Below, in pieces: positions 1 to 7,593 of a DNA stretch of 14,518 bases (within the stretch, counting starts at the first letter, position 1; every line of letters starts with the position of its first letter). The position numbers and the translations under genes are program-made. The notes beneath the pieces are model-generated. The model ran no database searches, was not told the DNA's origin, and was given only the letters and a program-made list of their open reading frames with translations. Source of the stretch: Armatimonadota bacterium (GTDB lineage: Bacteria > Armatimonadota > UBA10988); the NCBI GenBank assembly GCA_016183835.1, contig JACPDV010000085.1, forward strand, positions 2,171 through 16,688, given 5' to 3'.

Positions 1-2
1 CC

Positions 3-2144
3 GAGAGCCTCCCGGCCGCCATCGCCCAGGCCGTCGCTGCCGCGGGGATCGAGCCCTCCATCAGTGTGTCCGCCGACATCTCCGCCGAGGGATCGCTGGG
101 CCTGCGCTGGCTGATCGCCGACCACCAGCGCCTGATGGTGCTGTCTCCCAATGGCGGCGAGCCCATCGTCGAGCTCGATCTGAATCTGGCCGACTTCACC
201 GGGGTGCGCGTGGACAACCTCGTGGGCTGCCAGGCGCTGACCGCCGAGATCGGCGCTGACGATCAGGAGATCGTGCGCTTCAGCGTCGCCGAAGCGCCTC
301 GTTTCGCCAAGGTGCGTGCCCACCTCGACGCGTGGCGGAAGGGCGAGGAGCCCCGCAGCACCGGGCCCGAGCTGAAACCCCGCTACTGCCCCAAGTGCCG
401 CCAGCCGCTCTCCCGCGCTTCCAGCATCTGTCCCCGCTGCATCGACCGCGGCATAGCCCTGGCCCGGCTGGTCAGGTACCTCCGGCCGCACCTGTTCGTC
501 TGCATCATGGTCGCCGGCAGCGTGATGCTGGCCAGCGCCCTCCAGCTCCTTCAGCCCCAGTTCGGCGGATTGCTCTTCGACCGTGTGTTTTCGCCCGGCA
601 CCCACCAGGGACACGAGGCCGGCGCCTGGATCCACTGGCTCGTCACCTCCCGGACGCGAAACGGCGCGCTAAGCCAGATCCTGCTGTTGATGCTCGGCTT
701 CCAGATCGTCAGCACAGCCTTGGCCACCTGGCGCGGGCGGATCTCGAGTTGGCTGGCCTACAACGTGGTCCACGACATCCGCACCGACCTGTTCACCCAC
801 GTGCAGGCGCTCTCGCTCTACTACTTCGACCGCCGCTCCACGGGCACCGTCCTCTCGCGGATCACCCAGGACACCCGGCAGATGCAGGGCTTCCTGATCG
901 ACGGTGTCGAGAACCTGCTCGACAGCGTGATCAAGCTGGCCTTCATCGCCGGCCTCTTGTTCTACGAGAACTGGCACCTGGCCGTCCTCACCATCGTGCC
1001 CGCGCCGCTGGTGGTGTTTCTTGCCACCGCCTTCTGGAGCAGGATCCGCGTCTACTACAGCCGCTTGTGGCACAGCTTCGAGCGCCTCACCGCCACGCTG
1101 CAGGACAGCCTCGGCGGCGTGCGGGTGGTGCTGTTCTGGAGCATCGGGCTCTCCTCGCTGGTGGTCTATTACTTCGGCGGCCACCAGGTGATCCGTGGCG
1201 AGAGGTCACCCGGCGAGATCTTCCAGTTCCTCGGCTACCTGGGCATGTTCTACGGTCCCATGGGCTGGATCAGCAACCTCTTCAACTGGTTCAACGAGAC
1301 TCTCGGCGCCGCTGAGCGTGTCTGGGAGGTAATGGACGAGCGGCCCAGCGTGCCCGAGGCCGAGGCGGCTCTAGCGCTCCCCGAGGTCGGCGGGGCCATC
1401 GTGTTCGACGACGTCACCTTCGGCTACGAGCCCCACGAGCCGGTCTTGCACGAGGTGAGCTTCGACGTCGAGCCGGGCGAGATGATCGGCCTGGTGGGCC
1501 ACAGCGGCGCCGGCAAGTCCACTCTGATCAACCTGATCTGCCGCTTCTACGACGTGGACGAGGGGCGCATCCTGATCGACGGCCACGATCTGCGCGATGT
1601 GTCGGTCCATGACTACCGCCGCCACATCGGCGTGGTGCTCCAGGAGCCTTTTCTGTTCAACGGCACCATCCTGGAGAACATCGGCTACGGCCAGCCCGGC
1701 GCCACCTTCGAGGAGATCCTGTCCGCCGCCCGGGCGGCCAACGCGCACGACTTCATCACCGCCTTCGCCGACGGCTACGACAGCCTGGTCGGCGAGCGCG
1801 GAATGCGCCTGAGCGGCGGCGAGCGGCAGCGCATCAGCATCGCGCGGGCGATCCTGCACGACCCGCAGATCCTGATCCTGGACGAAGCCACGGCGTCGGT
1901 CGACACGGAGACGGAGCGGCAGATCCAGGAAGCGCTGCAGAGGCTGGTGCGCGGCCGGACGGTGTTCGCCATCGCCCACCGGCTGAGCACGCTGCGCCAT
2001 GCCAACCGGCTGATGGTGATCGAGAAGGGCCGCGTCGTGGAGACGGGCACGCACGACGAGCTGATGGCGAAAGAGGACGGGGTCTACCACCGCTTGGTGA
2101 ACATGCAGACGGAGCTGAGCCGGATCACGCATGTGGGGGGCTGA
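3..2144 (+). CDS. ABC exporter, fused TMD-NBD with N-terminal zinc ribbon (5' partial)
   Basis: This is a half-transporter of the MsbA/Sav1866 type, expected to work as a homodimer in the inner membrane; the substrate cannot be read from sequence. The frame is open to the window edge and codons 3-65 look coding, so the true start lies upstream; numbers here count from the GTG at 66. Residues 1-95 form a small beta-rich domain that may be PH-like. They are followed by a CxxC-CxxC zinc ribbon (C108, C111, C122, C125), then membrane helices (about 135-425) and the ATPase. The ATPase shows Walker A G478-T486, Q-loop Q526, LSGGE 582-586, Walker B D606 with catalytic E607, and H638. After 'GGVRVVLF' (to residue 357) the sequence jumps straight to the 'WSIGLSSLVVYYFGG' part of TM5. 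About 38 residues normally found between these blocks are absent, so transport activity is doubtful. Confidence 0.9.
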   Translation, partial: ESLPAAIAQAVAAAGIEPSISVSADISAEGSLGLRWLIADHQRLMVLSPNGGEPIVELDLNLADFTGVRVDNLVGCQALTAEIGADDQEIVRFSVAEAPRFAKVRAHLDAWRKGEEPRSTGPELKPRYCPKCRQPLSRASSICPRCIDRGIALARLVRYLRPHLFVCIMVAGSVMLASALQLLQPQFGGLLFDRVFSPGTHQGHEAGAWIHWLVTSRTRNGALSQILLLMLGFQIVSTALATWRGRISSWLAYNVVHDIRTDLFTHVQALSLYYFDRRSTGTVLSRITQDTRQMQGFLIDGVENLLDSVIKLAFIAGLLFYENWHLAVLTIVPAPLVVFLATAFWSRIRVYYSRLWHSFERLTATLQDSLGGVRVVLFWSIGLSSLVVYYFGGHQVIRGERSPGEIFQFLGYLGMFYGPMGWISNLFNWFNETLGAAERVWEVMDERPSVPEAEAALALPEVGGAIVFDDVTFGYEPHEPVLHEVSFDVEPGEMIGLVGHSGAGKSTLINLICRFYDVDEGRILIDGHDLRDVSVHDYRRHIGVVLQEPFLFNGTILENIGYGQPGATFEEILSAARAANAHDFITAFADGYDSLVGERGMRLSGGERQRISIARAILHDPQILILDEATASVDTETERQIQEALQRLVRGRTVFAIAHRLSTLRHANRLMVIEKGRVVETGTHDELMAKEDGVYHRLVNMQTELSRITHVGG

Positions 2145-2162
2145 GCGGGCGCAGCAGTTGCA

Positions 2163-2188
2163 CCGCGGGCGGCGGAGTGCCGCCGCGG
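2163..2188 (+). terminator. GC-only hairpin after the ABC gene
   Basis: An 11-base arm (2163-2173) pairs with a 10-base arm (2179-2188), with one bulged G and a 5-base loop GGAGT. It lies 19 bases past the ABC stop codon. There is no T-tract, so it is at best a weak or factor-assisted terminator or an mRNA 3'-end stabiliser. Confidence 0.3.
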
Positions 2189-2306
2189 ACCGGCCAGGGG
2201 GCCGTCCTCGAACGAGTTCGCGCGGCTGCAGAGCCAGACCGACAAGCTCAAGCCCCACTGAACCCGGTGTCGGCGAGGCGGAAGGAAGGCTCGCGGACGA
2301 GGCGGA

Positions 2307-5300
2307 ATGCCCGCCGTCGGAGAGCCGTGCCGTCGGCCCGGGTGCGTCACCAACATGTGCTTCACTGCGTCACTGGGTGCCATCTGTCTCGTACTCGCCG
2401 CCCCCGGCCTCGTCACCAACCCCAGCTTCGAGGACGGCAACACCCCCATCATCGGCGTCGGCTACGTCAGTCAGGGCAACACCATCCCCCATCCCCGGCT
2501 GGGAAGCCCTCGGCGAAGCAGCCCGGAACCCCGCCGACCTCGCCTTCTTCGACAACGGCGCCGCGCCCGACGGCAAGTTCGTCGTCGCCCTGCAGAACCG
2601 CGTCACCCTCCGGCAACCGGTCGGGCCGTTTCAGCGGGACCGGGTCTACAGGCTGCGCCTCCAGGCCAGCGGCCGCGCCAGCGACCAGGTCATCGGACAC
2701 TACGGGCGGCTCGAAGTCAGGCTCAACGGCACCCCCCTCGTCTGGCCCTTCGAGGTCGCGCCGGTGGACGCGCCGGGACGGCATGAGAAGCCGTTCCAAA
2801 CGCTCGAAGCGCTGTTCATCCCCGGCGACGGGAAGTACCTGCTCGAGCTGCTTCAGGTCGACCCTGCCGACGGCATCTCCGTGCTCGTGGACAACGTACG
2901 GATCGAGCCGGTGGACGAGCCGGCAACGCAGGCGGTCCGCATCAACCGCGCCCGCGCCCGGCCCGTGGGACGACCGGTGACCGAGGTCGATTTCCGCCGC
3001 ACCACCTGGATCTGGTCGCCCGAGGAGGCCGACCCGCTCCAAGCCGCGCCGGCCGGCGTGAGGCACTTCCGCCGGACCTTCCGCGTCGCGAACCCGGCCG
3101 GGGTGAAGCGCGCCTTCTTCGTCGCCTCGGCCGACAACTCTGCCGACGTGTTCGTCAACGGCACCTTCTGCGGCACCGCCCCGAGCTTCGGCGACTGGTA
3201 TGAGATGGACTTCCGCGACAACCTGCGCGCCGGGCAGAACGTGATCGCCGTCCGCGCGGTCAATGCCGGCGAGCGGCTGAACCCCGCCGGGCTGGCGGGC
3301 GTGGCGCTCCTGCTCGGTGAGGGCGGCAAGGTGCTCCAGGCGCTCGGCACCGACACGCAGTGGCGCACGAGCCCCGCCGAGGCGCCGGGCTGGCAGGCAC
3401 CGGCGTTCGACGACTCCGCCTGGCGGCCGGCGGTGGTGCTGGGCCGGGTCGGCTGCCCGCCCTGGGGCAACGTCGGCTTCCTCACCTGGCTCGTGCCGCC
3501 GGACTTCCCCACCTTCACCGTGCCCGGCCAGACGCGGTACATGGAGCTGTTGCGGCAGCTCTTCTGGCTCCACCACCCCGGCAGCGGGCCGAAGGCCACG
3601 ATGTGGGACCCCTGGCTGACGATGTCGTCGTTGTGGCCCTCCACCGGTCCGGCGCCGGGGGCGAGCGAGTTCCGCGCGCAGTGGCGCTCGGAGCTGCTCA
3701 AGCGGCCCATCGACCACGAGGGCTACGTCAGCACCATCCAGCACCACGGCTTCGGCCACGGCGAGGGCTGGCCCTTCCCCACCGCGCAACAGGCCGGCGG
3801 CGTGGTCTGGCAGTTCGCCAGCGAGCACACCGCCTACCGCGTCGCCCCGGTCCGCACGCTCGACGGCTGGACGCTCGACGGCCTGACCGTGGAGGGGCTC
3901 GATCCCACCGTCGGTCTCCGCCTGCGGGTGACCGGGGACGCGGCCAGTTTGACCACGCCGGGCTTCGACATCGACCGCTACGTGGCACCCTTCGTGCGGC
4001 TGGAGTGGGAGACCCACTGCCGAGAGGGCGCCGGCGCCACACTGGAGTGGACCACGCCGGAGCATCCCGAGTTCGGCCCTGCGCGGTCGGTGGACCTGCC
4101 CCTCACCGCGGACAACTCCGGCCGGCCCTTCACCGATGTGCCGCTCTACCGCCACCCGGATCCCGGCTCACGGCTCACCCGCTTGCGGCTCACCGTCAAC
4201 GGCGCGAGCGGCGGCACGCTGCGGATCCTGGGGCTGATCACCGCCCCCGACACCCGTCACCCGGTCAACAACCCGAACTACCTACAAGGCTGCACCGAGT
4301 ACTTCACCTGGACCGGCGACCTCGGCTTCCTCCGCCAGAACCTGCCCCGCATGCGCGCCGCGCTCGAGTTCGCGCTGCGTGAGTTCCGGGTGGAGCAGGA
4401 AGGCGGCGTGTTCGTGCCCTGGGTGGGTCACGACGGGCGAAGCGGCCTGACCCTCCACGCCGACGGCACCAAGACCATCCACCCGGGCCGCGGCATCGGT
4501 GCGAACTACTGGGACCTGCTGCCCTTCAGCGGCCACGACTGCCTGGCCACCATCTACCTTTACGACGCGCTCCGGCGCATGGCCGCGCTGGAGGCCGCTG
4601 TCGCCGCCCATCCGGAGTGGAAGCTGGCCCCACCCGCGTTCCCGGCCGCCCGGCTCAGCGCGCTGGCCGACACCGTGAAGCGGCGCTCCGGACAGCGCTT
4701 CTGGAGCCGCGCTACCGGCCGCTTCGTCGCCTGCGTCGACACCGACGGCGTGGCGCACGACTACGGCTACACGTTCGTCAACACCGAGGCGGTCTACTAC
4801 GGCTTCGCCACGCCGCCGCAGGCCAAGGCGATCGTCGACTGGCTCGACGGCCGGCGGATCGTGCCGGGAGACACCTCGACGGGCGCCGACATCTACCGCT
4901 GGCGCTTCGGTCCGCGGGCCACGACCCGGCGCAACGTGGAGTGGTACGACTTTGTCTGGTCCGGCCCGGAGGGCATCCCGTGGGGCGGGCAGGTGCAGGA
5001 CGGCGGCGCGGTACTCGGGTTCGCCTTCCACGACCAAATGGCGCGGCTGCTCTCCGCGGGGCCGGACAACGCCTGGGCGAAGCTGCGGCAGACGCTGGAC
5101 TGGTTCGCCGACGTGCGGGCGGCGGGCGGCTATCGAAGCTACTACGCGGTGCCTGGACGCGGCACACTGCAGGGCGGCGGCCCGCCGGGCGGGCTAGGAA
5201 TGGATGCCGAGTTCTTTGAGAGCGCGTTGGTGCCGCAGATCATGCTCTACGGGTTTCTCGGCTTCCGGCCCGAGCCGGGCGGCTTCCGGCTCAACCCGAA

Positions 5301-5508
5301 GCTGCCGCGCGCCTGGCCGGAGCTGAAGCTGGACCGGATCCAGTACCGGGGCACGGTGTTCGAGATCGCGGCGACGCACGACCGGGTGCGGGTGACTTGC
5401 CGGGGCGGCGAGCCGGAGAAGGCGCGGGTGGTGTTGCCGGCGGGGTGGACGGGCGGCGCGAGCGTGGTGCTCGGCGACGGGCGGACGATCGAGGGGCGTC
5501 GGAGGTGA
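2307..5508 (+). CDS. Secreted six-hairpin glycosidase (alpha-L-rhamnosidase-like), frameshifted near the N terminus
   Basis: This is a predicted exported carbohydrate hydrolase. The first frame (from ATG 2307, or ATG 2355) encodes a hydrophobic signal segment (FTASLGAICLVLAAPG) and the strand 'LVTNPSFEDGN' that opens a carbohydrate-binding beta-sandwich. The reading then has to shift at 2483-2496 to continue as 'PGWEALGE' in the frame that stays open to 5508. The domains in order are: a first beta-sandwich (about 2400-2925); a second galactose-binding-type sandwich (about 2985-3480, with 'ADNSADVFVNG' and 'FDDSAW'), as found before GH78 and GH2 enzymes; and an (alpha/alpha)6-barrel-like region (about 3500-5300, with 'GHDCLATIYLYDAL'). 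A C-terminal beta-domain follows ('GFRLNPKLPRAWPELKL'). Catalytic acids could not be assigned. ATG 2307 was preferred because it gives the signal peptide a basic n-region, but no strong ribosome site decides it. The substrate and exact GH family are unproven. Confidence 0.72.
2483..2496 (+). repeat. 7-bp tandem duplication CATCCCC x2 causing a frameshift
   Basis: Two perfect adjacent copies of CATCCCC lie at 2483-2489 and 2490-2496. Removing one copy rejoins the signal-peptide frame (codons ending AAC ACC ATC CCC) directly to GGC TGG GAA, giving 'NTIPGWE', a natural continuation of an 'NPSFE...GW' carbohydrate-binding domain. The duplication is therefore very likely the lesion that split the frame. 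Confidence 0.8.
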
Positions 5509-5593
5509 GCGGGCGGATCCTGTCGCGCCCCCGGGTCAGCCCAGCAGAAGGCGCGGGCGGGAAGTCCCCGAAACAGCCTCCGGGAGTTGGGTG

Positions 5594-5935
5594 ATGTCGT
5601 CCGAACGACAGTTGCCGACCGACCCACTGGCCTTTGTGCGGGACTGCGTTCGGCGCCGCGAGGTCCTCTGGACGTATCATGTGGACATGAGTCTGCAAAA
5701 GCGCCGGCTCAGTCGGACAGAGATCCTCGACACGGTGGACACCTACGAGGTTGTGGAGTCGTACCCAGAGGACAAGAAGTACCTGCCGAGCTACCTGATC
5801 AGGACCGAGACCGCGGAGGGGCCCCTGCACGTGCTCTTCGCGGCGGATGTGCGCGGCGCCAACGTGCGGGTGGTCACCGCCTACCGTCCGGACCCGGGCG
5901 AATGGGCGGACAGCGGCACGAGGAGAGTCGGATGA
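5594..5935 (+). CDS. DUF4258 domain protein, likely toxin of a small TA-like pair
   Basis: This protein of 113 residues resembles the DUF4258 family, a RelE-superfamily-like fold often found as the toxin member of two-gene modules. Features seen are the N-terminal helix with 'YHVDMSLQKRRLSRTEIL', the middle block 'EVVESYPEDKKYLPSYL', the strand 'PLHVLFAADV', and the C-terminal signature 'VRVVTAYRPDPGEW'. ATG 5594 was chosen over GTG 5591 because GGGAG at 5582-5586 sits 7 bases before it. The stop codon overlaps the next gene's start (ATGA at 5932-5935), indicating translational coupling with the zinc-finger protein. RNase activity is inferred from family context only. Confidence 0.8.
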   Translation: MSSERQLPTDPLAFVRDCVRRREVLWTYHVDMSLQKRRLSRTEILDTVDTYEVVESYPEDKKYLPSYLIRTETAEGPLHVLFAADVRGANVRVVTAYRPDPGEWADSGTRRVG

Positions 5936-6153
5936 GATGCCATGTATGTGGCGGTCGCATGGAGCCCGGCGAAGGCGATATGCCTTTCCGGCTGGGGCCA
6001 TGCCGGATTGTGATCGTGAAGGCAATGCCCGTCCTGGAGTGCGGCGGCTGCGGCGAGTGCCTGATCGATGATCCCACAATGGCCCACGTTGAGGACATGC
6101 TGGGTCAGGTGGACGCTGCCGCCGTCCTAGAGGTACTGCGCTACGCCGCGTGA
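5932..6153 (+). CDS. YgiT-type zinc-finger protein, likely antitoxin partner
   Basis: This protein of 73 residues carries two CxxC pairs (C3/C6 and C37/C40) in the spacing of the MqsA/YgiT zinc-binding domain: 'MRCHVCGG' at the start and 'VLECGGCGE' after a beta-hairpin. It lacks the C-terminal helix-turn-helix of full-length MqsA, so it may neutralise its partner without acting as a repressor, as is common for short YgiT proteins. Its start overlaps the DUF4258 stop by four bases, and the pair forms one unit. No promoter was recognised just upstream. Confidence 0.82.
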   Translation: MRCHVCGGRMEPGEGDMPFRLGPCRIVIVKAMPVLECGGCGECLIDDPTMAHVEDMLGQVDAAAVLEVLRYAA

Positions 6154-6279
6154 GCCCGAGCGCGTCGTTGGACCGGCTGGGGGCCGAACGCGGGGAGCCC
6201 TTCGCGGGGCGGCCAAAGGGGCGGCTGACGCCGGGACGGCCGCGGGCGTAGGCCCGACGGCCGAGAGAGGAGGACGAGC

Positions 6280-6513
6280 ATGGTCAAGTGGGAGTATCGG
6301 GTGGTGCGCTGTGTGCAGGTCGTCCACAAGCGGGTCGACGCGGGCGGGGGCCCAGTTCGGCCTTCCCGGCGTGGTGAAGAGGTCTCCACCATCGACCCTG
6401 AGGAGGTCGAGCGGCGGGCACTGACCGCAAAAGAAGACCAGCTCAACCAGCTTGGCGCGGAGGGATGGGAACTCGTGCTGCTCGATTCACGTGGTGGCAA
6501 CACGGATCTGTAG
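6280..6513 (+). CDS. DUF4177 domain protein cut by an in-frame amber codon
   Basis: This is a small protein of unknown function. 'KWEYRVVRC' at the start and 'LNQLGAEGWELVLL' near the end are the DUF4177 hallmarks, a short beta-alpha-beta fold with no known activity. GGAGGA at 6269-6274, 5 bases before ATG 6280, is a strong ribosome site. The frame stops at TAG 6511-6513 after 77 residues. The same frame then continues without a shift as 'GGVFIFERPKPGS' to a TGA at 6553-6555. 'FIFERPK' matches the final strand that closes DUF4177 domains, so the ancestral gene very probably ran 6280-6555. The product is likely truncated unless the amber codon is read through. Confidence 0.7.
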   Translation: MVKWEYRVVRCVQVVHKRVDAGGGPVRPSRRGEEVSTIDPEEVERRALTAKEDQLNQLGAEGWELVLLDSRGGNTDL

Positions 6514-6682
6514 GGGGGAGTCTTCATCTTCGAACGCCCGAAGCCGGGGAGCTGAATGTCCTGAAAGGGCATCGCGGGAACCCCGAGTACCCGACGGGGA
6601 ACCCAGCCAGGACCCGGAGCCGGAGGGCTGAGCGTCCGAGAACAGCCTGCGAGCACTCGGAGGGGCGCGGCGTGCCCTGGTG

Positions 6683-6691
6683 TGGTATGCT
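6683..6691 (+). promoter_or_regulatory. Extended -10 promoter for the HicB-like gene
   Basis: TGGTATGCT fits an extended -10 (TGn plus TATGCT, 4 of 6 to TATAAT). No -35 is visible at 17-18 bases upstream, as is usual for extended -10 promoters. Transcription would start near 6698, about 36 bases before the GTG at 6734. Confidence 0.4.
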
Positions 6692-6733
6692 GACGGTGCC
6701 AGGTGTGTGCCGCAAGTCGCCGACGAGCAGCCA

Positions 6734-6955
6734 GTGACACGGGTTCGGTTCGTGGTCGAGCAGCATCCCGAGGGCTACGTCGCCTATCCCCTGGGCGTCG
6801 AAGGCGCCGTCGTGGGTGAAGGCGACACCGCCGAAGAAACCCTGGCGGATTGCCGCTCAGCGCTGCTGTTCCATGTAGAGGCGTTTGGTCCGGAAGTGCT
6901 CCGCAGCGCTGGACCGATCCTGGGTGCCTTTGTGATGGACGCCGAAGCCGCTTGA
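6734..6955 (+). CDS. HicB-like antitoxin
   Basis: This protein of 73 residues has the HicB partial RNase H-like fold. 'VRFVVEQHPEGYVAYPLGVEGAVVGEGDT' reads as the first beta strands with the 'GyvA.plGv.g.v.eGdT.eEa' pattern, followed by the helix 'AEETLADCRSALLFHVEAFG'. No DNA-binding domain follows. GTG 6734 was chosen because the residues encoded further upstream do not look like protein and an extended -10 lies at 6683-6691; the ribosome site is weak. A HicA toxin gene would be expected immediately next to it, but only a possible stub is present. Confidence 0.7.
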   Translation: MTRVRFVVEQHPEGYVAYPLGVEGAVVGEGDTAEETLADCRSALLFHVEAFGPEVLRSAGPILGAFVMDAEAA

Positions 6956-6984
6956 TGGACCGGCTCCCCAGCATCGCCCCACCG
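6955..6984 (+). pseudogene. Possible hicA remnant (first codons only)
   Basis: An ATG overlaps the HicB stop (TGATG at 6953-6957) and begins 'MDRLPSIAP', which resembles the usual HicA start 'M..LPs.....'. The continuation has no HicA features, and the convergent Uma2 gene ends at 6986. I infer a coupled hicA gene cut off after about nine codons by a rearrangement. The match is too short to be certain. Confidence 0.35.
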
Positions 6985-6985
6985 C

Positions 6986-7540
6986 TCAGCCGAAGATCCG
7001 GTCCACCGGCAACGCGAAACCGGGCAGCAGGGACCCGAAGGTCAGCGTGTCGCCGCGGCCGAGAATGGCGGTTTCCTCGTCCGGCCCGAAGACGGTGAGG
7101 CGCTCGATCTTTGGCCAGGCGACTACGACCACCTTGACTCCGGCGGCCAGCCACTGTGACACCTTTGCCAGCACATCGCGCTGCCGGTCGTCTTCGGAAA
7201 CTACCTCGACCACCAGATCGGGCGGAAAGTCAAAGTAGTGCTTCGCTCCCGGCTCGGGTAACCGCTCTGCCGCATAGTACGAGATGTCCGGGGCGCGCAC
7301 GGTGTCGGGTTCGCGCGACAGGATCAACCCCGGATCGTTGCAGGCACAGTACCCAAGGCCGTGCGCTTCGACCCACGTCGCCACTGGCGCGTGGATACGG
7401 CTGCACACCAATCCGTGGCCGAAGAACGCAGGCGGCATTTCCACCACCCTCCCCTCAATCAACTCCTGCCGCGTCCCATTGTCGGGCAGCGCCGCGAATT
7501 CCTCGGCCGTGAGCAGAGGGACCCTCTCTGGATCGCTCAT
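6986..7540 (-). CDS. Uma2 family (DUF820) PD-(D/E)xK nuclease-fold protein
   Basis: This protein of 184 residues belongs to the Uma2 family, which is abundant in cyanobacteria and Armatimonadota and has a restriction-endonuclease-like fold; no cellular role is established. Family features are 'LTAEEFAALPDNGTRQELIEGRVVEMPP' at the start, 'VRAPDISYY' carrying the first acidic residue, and 'PDLVVEVVSEDDRQRD' with the central glutamate. 'KVSQWLAAGVKVVVVAWP' and 'LTVFGPDEE' follow. ATG 7540 has GGAGGG 5-6 bases upstream (complement of 7546-7551), which decides the start. It is convergent with the HicB gene, and its promoter seems to lie in the 53 bases after the response-regulator stop. Confidence 0.88.
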   Translation of the reverse strand: MSDPERVPLLTAEEFAALPDNGTRQELIEGRVVEMPPAFFGHGLVCSRIHAPVATWVEAHGLGYCACNDPGLILSREPDTVRAPDISYYAAERLPEPGAKHYFDFPPDLVVEVVSEDDRQRDVLAKVSQWLAAGVKVVVVAWPKIERLTVFGPDEETAILGRGDTLTFGSLLPGFALPVDRIFG

Positions 7541-7557
7541 GGTGACCCTCCACCGCC

Positions 7558-7587
7558 ATTGTAACCCGCCCGGCGCAGGCCGCGCAA
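7558..7587 (-). promoter_or_regulatory. Candidate promoter for the Uma2 gene
   Basis: On the minus strand, TTGCGC (7582-7587) and TACAAT (7558-7563) are 18 bases apart. The -10 is good and the -35 poor. The -35 lies in a 7-bp palindromic hairpin (7578-7594) that overlaps the upstream regulator's stop codon and could serve as a weak terminator. The leader to ATG 7540 would be only about 11 bases. Confidence 0.35.
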
Positions 7588-7593
7588 CGCGGC

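Noticed and set aside
2467..4155. Long minus-strand open frame (562 codons) under the glycosidase
   Set aside because: Low-complexity, Arg/Gly/Ala/Val-rich translation without any domain; it is the antisense shadow of a GC-rich gene.
6154..6279. Possible RNA gene or terminator between the zinc-finger and DUF4177 genes
   Set aside because: GC-rich, with only short imperfect palindromes; no convincing stem with a T-tract and no recognisable RNA.
6511..6513. TAG recoding as pyrrolysine or another amino acid
   Set aside because: Other genes in the window end at TAG in the expected place, there is no sign of a pyl system here, and a single base change explains the codon.
6141..7154. Minus-strand open frame of 337 codons across the DUF4177 and HicB genes
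   Set aside because: Translation has no family features and covers three recognisable plus-strand genes and part of Uma2 in another frame.
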